A DNA stretch of 15,921 nt from an uncultured Saprospiraceae bacterium (GTDB lineage Bacteria; Bacteroidota; Bacteroidia; Chitinophagales; Saprospiraceae): the NCBI GenBank assembly GCA_937952155.1, contig CALFYH010000003.1, positions 1 to 15,921 of the forward strand, read 5' to 3'. Positions 1-7,792 of the stretch are shown piece by piece. A program made the position numbers and the translations under genes. How positions within the stretch are numbered: position 1 is the stretch's first letter; each line of letters opens with the position of its first letter. Below the pieces are notes generated by a model, which saw only the letters and a list, made by a program, of their open reading frames with translations, had not been told where the DNA came from and did no database searches.

Positions 1-1937
1 CAGAGTTAATCAATAAACCAGTTACTTGTACAACAACTTATGGTCCAGAGGTATTCTGGGGTAACGTGTCAGGACAAGGAGATTTTGCAGGTGGCCTTAA
101 TGGTTGGACCATAGAAAATGCAACACCAGATCTTAATACACGTACTACTTGGTTTTGGACTGAAACAGGCTTCCCAAGATCAGCAAGAGGATTTACTGAC
201 AATAACATTAAATCTACCACTCAGTGTAATGGTGCAGCTTGTATGGACTTAGAAGCTTTACAATATGAAGATAATCCTTCTCCAGCACAGCCATATAATG
301 AGTATTCTTCTAGCTTAGTATCTCCTGCTATTGACTGTAGAGGTAAGTCTAAGATCAATTTACAATTTAGAATGTTCCATAATAGACTTAATGGTAGTGC
401 TTCTTATCAATTATTTGATGGTACATCTTGGGGTGATGCGGTTTTGGTTCCTACAGCAAATTCAGTAAATGTTAGTGCGGTAGGTGAAACTGCAGTTATT
501 CCAGTACCTGAATTTGCAGGTAAAGAAAATTGTAGAATTAAGTTTATTGTTGAAGGAGATTTTTATGCTTTTGTAGTAGATGATGTTATTTTATATGAAA
601 AGGAGATTGTTGACGTTGTTGTTAATAAAGATTGGGTTGCTGTAGCACCTACTTTAAAAGTACCTGCATCACAAGTTTCTCCTATGCCATTTATGTCAGA
701 CATATCAAATATAGGTAATACAGCATCACAAGATGTTGTGTTAAGTGTTGATATTAAAGATGCGTCTGGTAATTTATTAAAAACATTGACTAATAATTAT
801 GGTACAGTGGATGGCGCTACTAAAGTAGAAAATAGTCCATTTGCTGAGACATATACACCACCAGCAGTTCCAGGAAAATACACAGGTGAATATTATATAA
901 AAGGTAGCAACGAACCAGCTGAAAACAATGGCAATAACAATTATCCGTTCCAGTTTTATGTGACTGACAAAACATTTGGCAATGTTGAGTCAGAAGCAGA
1001 ACAAGGTTCAGCATATTTGGAAGATGTAGCTGATAGCTGGGTAGTAAGTGATATTACTAATTACCATTCAGCTGGTAATGTTTATTATGTACAGAATGGT
1101 GCAAAATATACTGTAAGTGAGGTTAGATTTGGATTGAAAAATGATCCTTCTACTATCGACGGTTCAGGATACGTTTTTGTTGACTTATTTGAAATAACAG
1201 ATGTTACAAGCCTTAGCCCAAGTACAAGAACATTGGTTGCTACTGGTGCTGTTTTACTAGATGTTACAGCTATTGATGATTTCAGAAATATACCTGTACA
1301 ATTGTTTGTACCTAATGCTGACGGAGGACCATCAGAGGAAAAACTTAAATCATTAAAAGATAATACAAATTATTTCCTAACTGTAAATACAGCTCCACTT
1401 GACCCTAGTTTTGACAGATATCAATTTCTTCAGTACAGTGGAAATGGTAGTGATGTGTTCGATAGATCTGTGTATGTTGCACCAGTGAATTTTGCATTAG
1501 ATTCACTAAAAATGAACAGACTTTGTGGTACATACTGGCAAAGAGTAGGTGTGGACAACACTTATGATGACATCAGAAGCAGAACTTACCAAAGATTGGG
1601 TAACGAAGGTTTCGGTACATGGTCTATGTTGTATCTTGAAATGGATGTTGAAGAAGCAAATTCAACATACAATGTAAACAGTACAGCAGAAGTTAAGGTT
1701 TTCCCTAACCCTGCAGCAAGAGAGTTGTATATAGACATCACACTTGAAAATGTTTCCAATAATGTTAAAGTGGATCTAGTATCTATGGATGGTAAGACAG
1801 TATTGAGCAAATCATTTGATGGTGTTCAAGATTCTAGACTTAAAATAGATTTGACCAATGTAACAACTGGTACATATTCTGCTTTAATTCACACCAATGA
1901 AGGTGTTATCACCAAAAAAGTTATAGTACAAAAATAA
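1..1937 (+). CDS. Secreted protein with T9SS type A C-terminal sorting domain (5' end outside window)
   Basis: The reading frame is open from position 3 to the stop at 1935-1937, giving about 644 visible residues, so the true start and signal peptide lie upstream. The GTG at 66 is an internal valine, not a start. The visible part is beta-rich and Asn/Thr/Ser-rich. Near nt 300-600 there is a jelly-roll-like segment (SPAIDCRGKSKINLQFRMFH, a pattern seen in extracellular carbohydrate-binding or MAM-like modules). Around nt 610-960 there is a CARDB-like stretch with an NIGNTASQDV motif. The last roughly 80 residues (nt 1692-1934) contain VFPNPA, MDGKTVL, a TGTYSALI-type strand and a basic end, which is the usual layout of the type A sorting domain. 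That domain sends proteins through the outer membrane by the type IX system, after which it is cleaved. The enzymatic or adhesive role cannot be told. The T9SS assignment is firm; the inner domain calls are tentative. Confidence 0.9.
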   Translation, partial: ELINKPVTCTTTYGPEVFWGNVSGQGDFAGGLNGWTIENATPDLNTRTTWFWTETGFPRSARGFTDNNIKSTTQCNGAACMDLEALQYEDNPSPAQPYNEYSSSLVSPAIDCRGKSKINLQFRMFHNRLNGSASYQLFDGTSWGDAVLVPTANSVNVSAVGETAVIPVPEFAGKENCRIKFIVEGDFYAFVVDDVILYEKEIVDVVVNKDWVAVAPTLKVPASQVSPMPFMSDISNIGNTASQDVVLSVDIKDASGNLLKTLTNNYGTVDGATKVENSPFAETYTPPAVPGKYTGEYYIKGSNEPAENNGNNNYPFQFYVTDKTFGNVESEAEQGSAYLEDVADSWVVSDITNYHSAGNVYYVQNGAKYTVSEVRFGLKNDPSTIDGSGYVFVDLFEITDVTSLSPSTRTLVATGAVLLDVTAIDDFRNIPVQLFVPNADGGPSEEKLKSLKDNTNYFLTVNTAPLDPSFDRYQFLQYSGNGSDVFDRSVYVAPVNFALDSLKMNRLCGTYWQRVGVDNTYDDIRSRTYQRLGNEGFGTWSMLYLEMDVEEANSTYNVNSTAEVKVFPNPAARELYIDITLENVSNNVKVDLVSMDGKTVLSKSFDGVQDSRLKIDLTNVTTGTYSALIHTNEGVITKKVIVQK

Positions 1938-1966
1938 TTTTTTAAATTATTGATTGTCAAATAAAT

Positions 1967-2003
1967 AATGGGCAGCAAAACTAACTTTGCTGCCCATTTT
2001 GTT
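1967..2003 (+). terminator. Rho-independent terminator after the T9SS cargo gene
   Basis: A perfect 13-bp stem pairs 1967-1979 with 1986-1998 around a 6-nt loop and is followed by TTTT. It lies 29 nt after the stop at 1937. The gene on the other side (2076-2375) is convergent, and the minus-strand side of the stem is followed by AT-rich sequence, so the hairpin may work in both directions. Confidence 0.88.
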
Positions 2004-2075
2004 TTATTTTAAAAGTGGAATTTGTTATCCATATAATATGAAAAACAACGCTAAAAACTTATCCCATGCAACTTT

Positions 2076-2375
2076 TCAATGCATTTCGGAAGGATTATTC
2101 TCCTTATAAACGATTTTTTTATAAATATTTTGGTTCATCCACCATTTTAATGTTGCATACCCAATGATTCCAGCCAATATCATAATAGCCATTTGTTGCA
2201 AGGCTTTCTCAGAAAAATATACTTCAGCAAGGCTTTTATCTTTCAGGCTGATTAAATTGATCAAAATAAAGACAACAAAACCAAAAACAGATCCGTGAGT
2301 CAGTCCATATTGAATCCGGCCTTTACTTTGTACCTTTTCCCAACTTTCCTTGAATTTTTTATCCTGATCGTGCAT
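2076..2375 (-). CDS. Small two-helix membrane protein, function unknown
   Basis: A 99-aa protein with a charged N-terminus (KKFKESWEKVQSKGRIQY), a first membrane segment at about residues 29-44, a linker, a second membrane segment at about 61-79 (MAIMILAGIIGYATLKWWM), and a Lys-rich tail. The pattern 'WEKxxxKGxxxYxLxxGxxxG' before the first helix resembles small two-helix proteins seen in many Bacteroidota and Firmicutes, but I cannot name the family. Coding is supported by the clear hydrophobic/charged periodicity, by the absence of any competing gene on the other strand, and by a good Bacteroidota -7 element 22 nt before the start. The gene is a lone unit: it converges on the upstream T9SS gene and diverges from carA. 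The function is unknown. Confidence 0.7.
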   Translation of the reverse strand: MHDQDKKFKESWEKVQSKGRIQYGLTHGSVFGFVVFILINLISLKDKSLAEVYFSEKALQQMAIMILAGIIGYATLKWWMNQNIYKKIVYKENNPSEMH

Positions 2376-2396
2376 AATGTTATTGTTTTATAGTTA

Positions 2397-2404
2397 CAAA
2401 ATTA
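2397..2404 (-). promoter_or_regulatory. Probable -7 promoter element for the small membrane protein gene
   Basis: Read on the minus strand, the site is TAATTTTG, a full match to the Bacteroidota -7 consensus TAnnTTTG. It lies 22 nt before the ATG, a spacing similar to that for ccmB and carA. No good TTG is seen at the -33 position, so the call rests on the -7 box. Confidence 0.5.
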
Positions 2405-2531
2405 CTGGATTTGATTATCATAAATAAATGAAGCTCGTAAATATTATGATTTTATACAATTTATTGGTATTTCCTTAGTCAAAAAAGAAGTTTCTGTAGA
2501 GAGAATATATAATAAAATGATATTTATCTGC

Positions 2532-2539
2532 TATATTTG
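2532..2539 (+). promoter_or_regulatory. Probable -7 promoter element for carA
   Basis: TATATTTG fully matches TAnnTTTG and sits 20 nt before the ATG at 2559. If it is used, transcription starts near 2546, downstream of the alternative ATG at 2517, so the protein would begin at 2559. The -33 position has no clear TTG, which weakens the call. Confidence 0.5.
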
Positions 2540-2558
2540 CGGCATATTCGCTGTAAAT

Positions 2559-3683
2559 ATGAATCAATTGGAATTTTCAAATAAAAGTAAAGCTGTTGTT
2601 TTGTTTGAAGACGGCAGTTTTTATGAAGGAAGTGCAGCGGGGATTATCGGGACTACCACTGGTGAGGTTTGTTTCAATACAGGCATGACAGGTTATCAGG
2701 AGATTTTTACCGATCCTTCGTATTATGGTCAAGTTTTGGTTACTACCAATGTGCACATAGGTAACTACGGAACAAAAATTTCTGATGATGAATCTGAAAA
2801 GGTGCAGATTTCGGGTTTGATTTGCCGAAATTTTACCAATGAATTTAGTAGAACATTGGCCGATTCTAACCTACAGCAGTATTTCGAGAAAAACAATATT
2901 GTCTGTATTTACAATATTGATACCCGTGCGATTGTGCGCAATATTCGCAGTAAAGGCGCCATGAATTGTATCATTTCTACGGAGATTTTTGATAAAGAAG
3001 TCCTAGAGAAAATGCTTGCTAAAGTTCCATCTATGGAAGGATTGGAGTTGGCTAGCATCGTAAGTACCAAAGAATCATATGATTTAGGTGATGAAAATGC
3101 ATCGATTCGTGTTGGCGTGATGGATTTTGGTATAAAAAGGAATATTATCCGCAGTCTTACAGAAAGAGGTTGTTTCGTCAGAGTATTTCCAGCGAAAGCT
3201 AACATAGATGACATTCTAACATTTAATGCTGATGGTTATTTTTTATCTAATGGCCCCGGTGATCCGGCTACTATGGATTACGCCATCAAAACAGTAAAAG
3301 TATTGCTCGAAACAAAAAAGCCAGTTTTTGGTATTTGTCTCGGACATCAATTATTGGCATTGGCAAATGATATATCGACCTATAAGATGCACCACGGACA
3401 TCGCGGAGCTAATCATCCGGTCATCAATATAGCCACTGGTCGTTGTGAGATTACCAGTCAAAATCACGGTTTTTCGGTGAAAGAAGCCGATGTGATCCAA
3501 TACGCAGACACCATCGAAATCACACACCGCAATCTGAATGACCAAACTGTCGAAGGCATCAAGATGAAAAATCAACCTGCTTTTTCGGTGCAATATCATC
3601 CAGAGTCAAATCCTGGACCACATGATTCAAGATATCTGTTTGATGAATTTATAAACCTGTTAAAACAATCAAAAAATAATTAA
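2559..3683 (+). CDS. carA: Carbamoyl-phosphate synthase small (glutaminase) subunit
   Basis: Hydrolyses glutamine and passes ammonia to the large subunit CarB (not in this window) to make carbamoyl phosphate for pyrimidine and arginine synthesis in the cytoplasm. The N-terminal CarA-specific domain (LFEDGSFYEG, FNTGMTGYQEILTDP-like FNTGMTGYQEIFTDPSYY) is followed by a class I glutamine amidotransferase domain. That domain shows LSNGPGDP, the nucleophile Cys260 in FGICLGHQ, and His347/Glu349 in YHPES. I chose the ATG at 2559 (374 aa) over the in-frame ATG at 2517. The extra 14 residues (MIFICYICGI...) do not fit the family, and a -7 promoter box at 2532-2539 lies inside them. The gene ends 1 nt before eno, so the two are almost certainly co-transcribed. 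Confidence 0.96.
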   Translation: MNQLEFSNKSKAVVLFEDGSFYEGSAAGIIGTTTGEVCFNTGMTGYQEIFTDPSYYGQVLVTTNVHIGNYGTKISDDESEKVQISGLICRNFTNEFSRTLADSNLQQYFEKNNIVCIYNIDTRAIVRNIRSKGAMNCIISTEIFDKEVLEKMLAKVPSMEGLELASIVSTKESYDLGDENASIRVGVMDFGIKRNIIRSLTERGCFVRVFPAKANIDDILTFNADGYFLSNGPGDPATMDYAIKTVKVLLETKKPVFGICLGHQLLALANDISTYKMHHGHRGANHPVINIATGRCEITSQNHGFSVKEADVIQYADTIEITHRNLNDQTVEGIKMKNQPAFSVQYHPESNPGPHDSRYLFDEFINLLKQSKNN

Positions 3684-3684
3684 T

Positions 3685-4968
3685 ATGAGTGTAATTGTTG
3701 ATGTTAGAGCAAGAGAGATCCTAGATTCAAGAGGCAATCCAACTGTGGAAGTAGAAGTATTGACAGAAAACGGCATTATGGGTAGAGCTGCTGTGCCTTC
3801 AGGAGCATCAACTGGTAAGTATGAAGCTGTTGAACTTCGCGATAATGACAAGAGCAGGTATTTGGGGAAAGGTGTACTGAACGCTTGCAATAACGTGGAC
3901 GATAAGATCAGAGAAGCTTTGATTGGTGAAGATGTTTTTGAACAAAGATATATCGATGACATTATGAACGAGTTGGATGGCACAGAAAATAAATCCAACC
4001 TTGGTGCAAACGCGATTCTTGGTGTGTCAATGGCTGTAGCCAAAGCAGCAGCTGAAGAGTCAGGGCAATCACTGTACAGATATATTGGCGGCGTCAATGC
4101 ACATATCATGCCTGTACCGATGATGAACATTCTAAATGGTGGATCACACGCGGACAATAGCATTGATTTTCAGGAATTTATGATCATGCCAATAGGTGCA
4201 GATCTTTTTTCTGAAGGATTGAGAATGGGAGTAGAAGTTTTTCACCATCTGAAATCTGTATTGAAATCCAAAGGATATTCTACCAATGTAGGTGATGAAG
4301 GCGGCTTTGCGCCAAATATAAAATCAAATGAAGAAGCGATAGAAATAGTATTGAAATCTATCGAATCTGCTGGTTACAGACCAGGTGTGGATGTAATGAT
4401 TGCAATGGACGCAGCAGCATCCGAATTTTACAATGAAGAGGAGAAAGTGTATCATTTTCATAAGTCTGGAGGTAAAAAATTGACTAGTGAAGAAATGGTA
4501 GAATATTGGGCTGGATGGGTAAATAAATATCCTATCTTTTCTATCGAAGATGGACTCCATGAGGATGACTGGGCATACTGGAGCAAACTCACCAAGGCGC
4601 TCGGCGACCGTGTACAGCTTGTAGGTGATGATCTTTTCGTGACCAATACTAGAAGACTCCAGCGTGGTATTGATGAGTACGCGGCAAACTCCATTTTGGT
4701 CAAGGTAAATCAAATTGGATCATTGACAGAGACAATCGATGCAGTAAATCTTGCTACGAGAAATGGTTTTACATCTGTGATGAGCCATAGATCTGGAGAG
4801 ACAGAAGATACCACGATTGCCGATCTAGCAGTAGCACTCAATACAGGACAAATAAAAACTGGTTCTGCATCACGTAGTGATAGAATTGCCAAATACAATC
4901 AATTGCTCAGGATAGAAGAAGAATTGGGAGATTCAGCTTACTATCCAGGGCGATCATTGATTTCTTAA
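3685..4968 (+). CDS. eno: Enolase
   Basis: Interconverts 2-phosphoglycerate and phosphoenolpyruvate in glycolysis and gluconeogenesis. The 427-aa length and the sequence are typical throughout. The N-terminal lid loop is SGASTG at residues 39-44. Glu205 in GDEGGFAP is the general acid. Mg2+ ligands are Asp242, Glu288 (SIEDG) and Asp315 (VGDDLF). Lys340 is the catalytic base, and the substrate loop is SHRSGETED from residue 367. All match the E. coli enzyme with a small offset. The start ATG lies 1 nt after the carA stop, which implies translational coupling or reinitiation. A 56-nt spacer follows before the divIC-like gene. The carA-eno order is one I recall from other Bacteroidota. Nothing is unusual in the protein. 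Confidence 0.98.
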   Translation: MSVIVDVRAREILDSRGNPTVEVEVLTENGIMGRAAVPSGASTGKYEAVELRDNDKSRYLGKGVLNACNNVDDKIREALIGEDVFEQRYIDDIMNELDGTENKSNLGANAILGVSMAVAKAAAEESGQSLYRYIGGVNAHIMPVPMMNILNGGSHADNSIDFQEFMIMPIGADLFSEGLRMGVEVFHHLKSVLKSKGYSTNVGDEGGFAPNIKSNEEAIEIVLKSIESAGYRPGVDVMIAMDAAASEFYNEEEKVYHFHKSGGKKLTSEEMVEYWAGWVNKYPIFSIEDGLHEDDWAYWSKLTKALGDRVQLVGDDLFVTNTRRLQRGIDEYAANSILVKVNQIGSLTETIDAVNLATRNGFTSVMSHRSGETEDTTIADLAVALNTGQIKTGSASRSDRIAKYNQLLRIEEELGDSAYYPGRSLIS

Positions 4969-5024
4969 TATATACTTTGATTTAGGTCTCAAATTTCATA
5001 TTATTTTTCATTAAAATAAATATT

Positions 5025-5351
5025 ATGTCAAAGGATAAGAAAGTTTTAGAAGAACTGGCTTCATTAGCTGGTATTTCACCATCTTGGATCAACAAATACA
5101 CCATAGTTACGGCTATGTTTATAGTTTGGCTTACATTTTTCGATAAGCACAATATTTTTGCTTATCAAAAGCTCAAAGGCACGATAAGCATGATGGAAGC
5201 CGAGAAAGACGAGCTGGATGCAGAAATAAGTCAGGCGCTCAAGGACAAACTGGATCTTAATCACAATCACGAAAAGTTTGCCCGAGAGAAGCATTTGATG
5301 CATTTGCCAAATGAAGAAATCATTTTAATAGAACAAAAAAATAAAAAATAG
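5025..5351 (+). CDS. FtsB/DivIC-type septum formation initiator protein
   Basis: A 108-aa bitopic membrane protein. It has a short cytoplasmic N-terminus, one membrane helix at about residues 24-39 (YTIVTAMFIVWLTFF), a coiled-coil stretch at about 46-80 (LKGTISMMEAEKDELDAEI), and the signature C-terminal block EKFAREKHLMHLPNEEIILI at 83-102. DivIC/FtsB proteins form a complex with FtsL and FtsQ/DivIB that activates septal wall synthesis at mid-cell. The position directly after eno is common for this family in Bacteroidota. The 56-nt gap before it holds TTTG at 4976-4979, then 19 nt, then a poor -7 match at 4999-5006, so a weak own promoter is possible. sucD starts 8 nt downstream. Confidence 0.88.
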   Translation: MSKDKKVLEELASLAGISPSWINKYTIVTAMFIVWLTFFDKHNIFAYQKLKGTISMMEAEKDELDAEISQALKDKLDLNHNHEKFAREKHLMHLPNEEIILIEQKNKK

Positions 5352-5359
5352 AATATACC

Positions 5360-6238
5360 ATGAGTGTATTAGTAAATAAACATTCCAAAATCATAGTGCA
5401 GGGATTTACTGGCAAAGAAGGAACTTTCCATGCTGAGCAGATGATAGATTATGGCACAAATGTTATCGGTGGTGTCACACCAGGCAAAGGCGGAACAGAA
5501 CATTTAGGTAAACCTGTTTTTAATTCTGTCAAAGAAGCGGTAGATAACGCAGGTGCCGACACGACCATTATTTTTGTACCACCTGGATTTGCAGCTGATG
5601 CAATTATGGAAGCAGCAGAAGCAGGGATTAAGGTTATCATTTGCATAACTGAAGGCATTCCTGTACAGGATATGGTGATTGCGAAAGCATATATTGAAAA
5701 ATTTGATTGCAGACTTATAGGTCCAAATTGCCCTGGCGTCATCACACCAGATGAAGCAAAAGTGGGTATCATGCCAGGCTTTGTATTCAAGAAGGGAAGA
5801 ATCGGTGTTGTATCTAAGTCGGGAACATTGACCTATGAGGCAGCAGACCAAATCGTAAAAGCAGGTATGGGTATTTCTACTGCAATAGGCATAGGCGGCG
5901 ATCCAATAATTGGTACGCCAACAAAAGATGCAGTCAGACTTCTGATGGAAGATCCAGAAACAGACGGTATCGTCATGATAGGCGAGATAGGCGGAAATTA
6001 TGAAGCTCAAGCCGCTCAATATATCAAAGAAACAGGAAATAAAAAACCTGTAGTAGGATTTATCGCTGGGCAAACAGCACCAAAAGGGCGTACAATGGGC
6101 CATGCAGGTGCCATCGTAGGTGGGCACGATGATACTGCCGAAGCTAAGATGAAAATCATGGCTGCATGTGGTATCCACGTTGTAAACTCTCCCGCTGACA
6201 TAGGCATAACCATGGCAAGAGTACTAACCGGCAAATAA
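5360..6238 (+). CDS. sucD: Succinate-CoA ligase (ADP/GDP-forming), alpha subunit
   Basis: Alpha subunit of the TCA-cycle enzyme that turns succinyl-CoA, phosphate and NDP into succinate, CoA and NTP. The 292-aa length is normal. The N-terminal CoA-binding Rossmann domain has IIVQGFTGKEGTFHAEQM at about residues 11-28 and PGKGG at 41-45. The middle shows GPNCPGVITP (121-130) and VSKSGTLTYE (151-160). The C-terminal ligase domain carries the phosphorylated histidine His248 in TMGHAGAIVGG. The beta subunit gene sucC is not next to it, which is common in Bacteroidota. It starts 8 nt after the divIC-like gene and is the last gene of the block, followed by a terminator at 6258-6295. Confidence 0.97.
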   Translation: MSVLVNKHSKIIVQGFTGKEGTFHAEQMIDYGTNVIGGVTPGKGGTEHLGKPVFNSVKEAVDNAGADTTIIFVPPGFAADAIMEAAEAGIKVIICITEGIPVQDMVIAKAYIEKFDCRLIGPNCPGVITPDEAKVGIMPGFVFKKGRIGVVSKSGTLTYEAADQIVKAGMGISTAIGIGGDPIIGTPTKDAVRLLMEDPETDGIVMIGEIGGNYEAQAAQYIKETGNKKPVVGFIAGQTAPKGRTMGHAGAIVGGHDDTAEAKMKIMAACGIHVVNSPADIGITMARVLTGK

Positions 6239-6257
6239 TTTTGTCATTAAAATACAT

Positions 6258-6295
6258 AAAGGATATTGACCTTCGGGCTTCAATATCCTTTTCTT
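6258..6295 (+). terminator. Rho-independent terminator after sucD with a UUCG-capped stem
   Basis: A perfect 12-bp stem pairs 6258-6269 with 6280-6291. Inside it, CC-TTCG-GG at 6270-6277 can form a second short stem with the very stable UUCG tetraloop, leaving a 2-nt bulge. The stem runs into a T-rich tract (TTTTCTTTTC). It lies 19 nt after the sucD stop and 22 nt before the nadC start. Confidence 0.9.
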
Positions 6296-6317
6296 TTCAG
6301 TTCAAAATCAGACCATT

Positions 6318-7175
6318 ATGAATCTATTAGATCCAAAACTGTTAAATCAATTTATCATAGACGGTCTTTATGAAGACATTCATGAAGGTGATCATACTTC
6401 ATTAGCTTGTATTCCTGCTGATGACCGAAGCAAGGCAAGGCTCTTAGTCAAGGCGGAAGGAGTCATTGCAGGTGTTGCGGTAGCTGAGGCGATTTTCAAG
6501 TATGTAGATCCTACTTCGACATTGGATATTAAGATAAGAGATGGCGAAGATGTGCGATATGGAGACGTGGCTTTTTATGTAGAATGCAATTCTCAAGCAC
6601 TTTTGAAGGCTGAAAGGCTTATCCTGAATACGATGCAGCGCCTAAGCGGAATAGCTACACTTAGCTCAAGATTTGCATTTGAAGTAGAAGGCTTGCCTGT
6701 AAAAATATTGGATACTAGGAAAACTACACCTTTGATTAGATTTCTTGAAAAATGGGCTGTCAAAGTTGGCGGCTGTGACAATTATAGAACAGGGCTCTAT
6801 GACTGGATTATGATCAAAGACAATCATGTAGATGCCTGCGGATCACATACAGAGGCGATCACTAAAGTACACGAATATCTCAAGGCAAACAATCTTGATC
6901 TGGACATTACTGTAGAAGTAAGAAATTTGGTAGAACTACACGAAGTCTTGGATAAAGGTGGAATTACTAGGATTATGTTTGACAATTTTGAATTACCTAT
7001 ATTGCGTGAAGCTGTAGCACATGTCAATGGACAATACGAAACAGAAGCTTCTGGTGGCGTCACCTTGCACACCGTGCGTAAGATTGCTGAGACTGGTGTA
7101 GATTTTGTTTCTGTGGGCGCATTGACACATTCAGCAGGTTGTCTGGATTTGAGTCTAAAGGTCATAAAAGACTAA
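6318..7175 (+). CDS. nadC: Nicotinate-nucleotide diphosphorylase (carboxylating), quinolinate phosphoribosyltransferase
   Basis: Joins quinolinate to phosphoribosyl pyrophosphate with loss of CO2 to give nicotinate mononucleotide, the last step special to de novo NAD synthesis. The 285-aa length is normal. The N-terminal domain has EGDHTSLACIP (23-33) and ERLILNTMQRLSGIAT (99-114, with the conserved Arg100). The barrel domain has DTRKTTP (132-138), Arg157 and Lys167 in the NYRxGLYDWIMIKDNH block, TVEVRN (198-203), MFDNF (220-224) and the phosphate loop SVGALTHSA (265-273). One oddity: position 156 is Tyr where bacterial enzymes such as those of E. coli and M. tuberculosis have His (NHR). The 79-nt gap after sucD is mostly terminator. 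No clear TAnnTTTG promoter is seen there, so read-through may contribute. nadA and nadB are not in the window. Confidence 0.95.
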   Translation: MNLLDPKLLNQFIIDGLYEDIHEGDHTSLACIPADDRSKARLLVKAEGVIAGVAVAEAIFKYVDPTSTLDIKIRDGEDVRYGDVAFYVECNSQALLKAERLILNTMQRLSGIATLSSRFAFEVEGLPVKILDTRKTTPLIRFLEKWAVKVGGCDNYRTGLYDWIMIKDNHVDACGSHTEAITKVHEYLKANNLDLDITVEVRNLVELHEVLDKGGITRIMFDNFELPILREAVAHVNGQYETEASGGVTLHTVRKIAETGVDFVSVGALTHSAGCLDLSLKVIKD

Positions 7176-7180
7176 GATGT

Positions 7181-7672
7181 ATGAATAAGTTAGAAAGGAT
7201 CTTGTTTTATTTCCCAGAGACAAGTTTGCCCGTACTCGTATCAGAAGATCATCTGTCAGATTATGAAGCAGAAAGTGATCCGTTCCCGCAGTCGTTTATC
7301 GATGAAGTGATGACAACATGGGAAAGAGAAATCGATGATTTTACGGAGTTTATTCCTTGCTTCAGACTGCCCAAAGAAGAGAAATTTCATGCTGTCGTTT
7401 ATTGGAAAGGTGGCTTGCTAAGGTATGATTTTATGTTGGTGACCTTAGATAATAAAGGCGAACTTATCAATAAAAAGTCGATCGCAGGTACCATCGTCAA
7501 CGATGCCATTATCAAAAAATCTGTTGCATCCATCGAGCCCGACCTGATCATCAATATCATAGCAGGACAAACAATGGATGGCGAAGAATACGATGCATCG
7601 ATGTCTAAGGCCTTTGCTATGGAAATCTTACCTACAGGAGAGATTATTTTCGCAATGGATAGTCTGAAGTGA
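7181..7672 (+). CDS. Conserved-looking hypothetical protein, 163 aa
   Basis: I do not recognise the family. I chose the ATG at 7181 (MNKLERILFYFPE...), 5 nt after the nadC stop; the upstream in-frame start at 7139 would overlap nadC and add 14 unlikely residues. The protein is soluble and acidic, with no signal peptide or membrane helix. The N-terminal half is rich in acidic residues (HLSDYEAESDPFP, TTWEREIDDFTEFIP). The C-terminal half has alternating strands and helices (FHAVVYWKGGLLRYDFMLVT, GTIVNDAIIKKSVASI, AFAMEILPTGEIIFAM). The pattern 'ASI.PDLIINIIAGQTMDGEEYD' suggests a compact alpha/beta domain. Position predicts co-transcription with nadC, but that says little about function. Coding is well supported by composition and by the tight spacing. 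Confidence 0.75.
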   Translation: MNKLERILFYFPETSLPVLVSEDHLSDYEAESDPFPQSFIDEVMTTWEREIDDFTEFIPCFRLPKEEKFHAVVYWKGGLLRYDFMLVTLDNKGELINKKSIAGTIVNDAIIKKSVASIEPDLIINIIAGQTMDGEEYDASMSKAFAMEILPTGEIIFAMDSLK

Positions 7673-7792
7673 TAGCTTCTAACTAATTTCCAACCTTCAC
7701 AATCAAACCCTAGACCTACCTTTCCAAATCTAACCTTACGAAATACTAAAATCTCTGATAAAAGTCCGTACCTTTGCCCTGAAGTAAGAAGT
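7673..7792 (+). other. Intergenic region before ccmB, pyrimidine-rich
   Basis: This 120-nt gap has no convincing terminator hairpin. The plus strand is rich in C and T and contains the hexamer (A/T)ACCTT four times, starting at 7692, 7717, 7732 and 7769; the last copy is part of the -7 promoter box. The minus-strand frame that crosses the gap looks like an accidental open frame rather than a gene. Confidence 0.5.
7769..7776 (+). promoter_or_regulatory. Bacteroidota -7 promoter element for the ccmB-ccsA-ccmD-gdh operon
   Basis: TACCTTTG is a full match to TAnnTTTG and is followed by C, as is common in this phylum. It ends 16 nt before the ATG of ccmB, so the leader would be very short. The -33 TTG is not evident. 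Confidence 0.6.

Noticed and set aside
4976..5006. Possible promoter before the divIC-like gene: TTTG, 19 nt, then TATTATTT.
   Set aside because: The -7 part has two mismatches to TAnnTTTG and the gene sits comfortably inside an operon, so it is not listed as a site.
5504..6178. A 224-aa minus-strand open frame inside sucD.
   Set aside because: It is rich in Cys, Tyr, His and Phe as expected from reading an antisense frame of a conserved gene; sucD is certain here.
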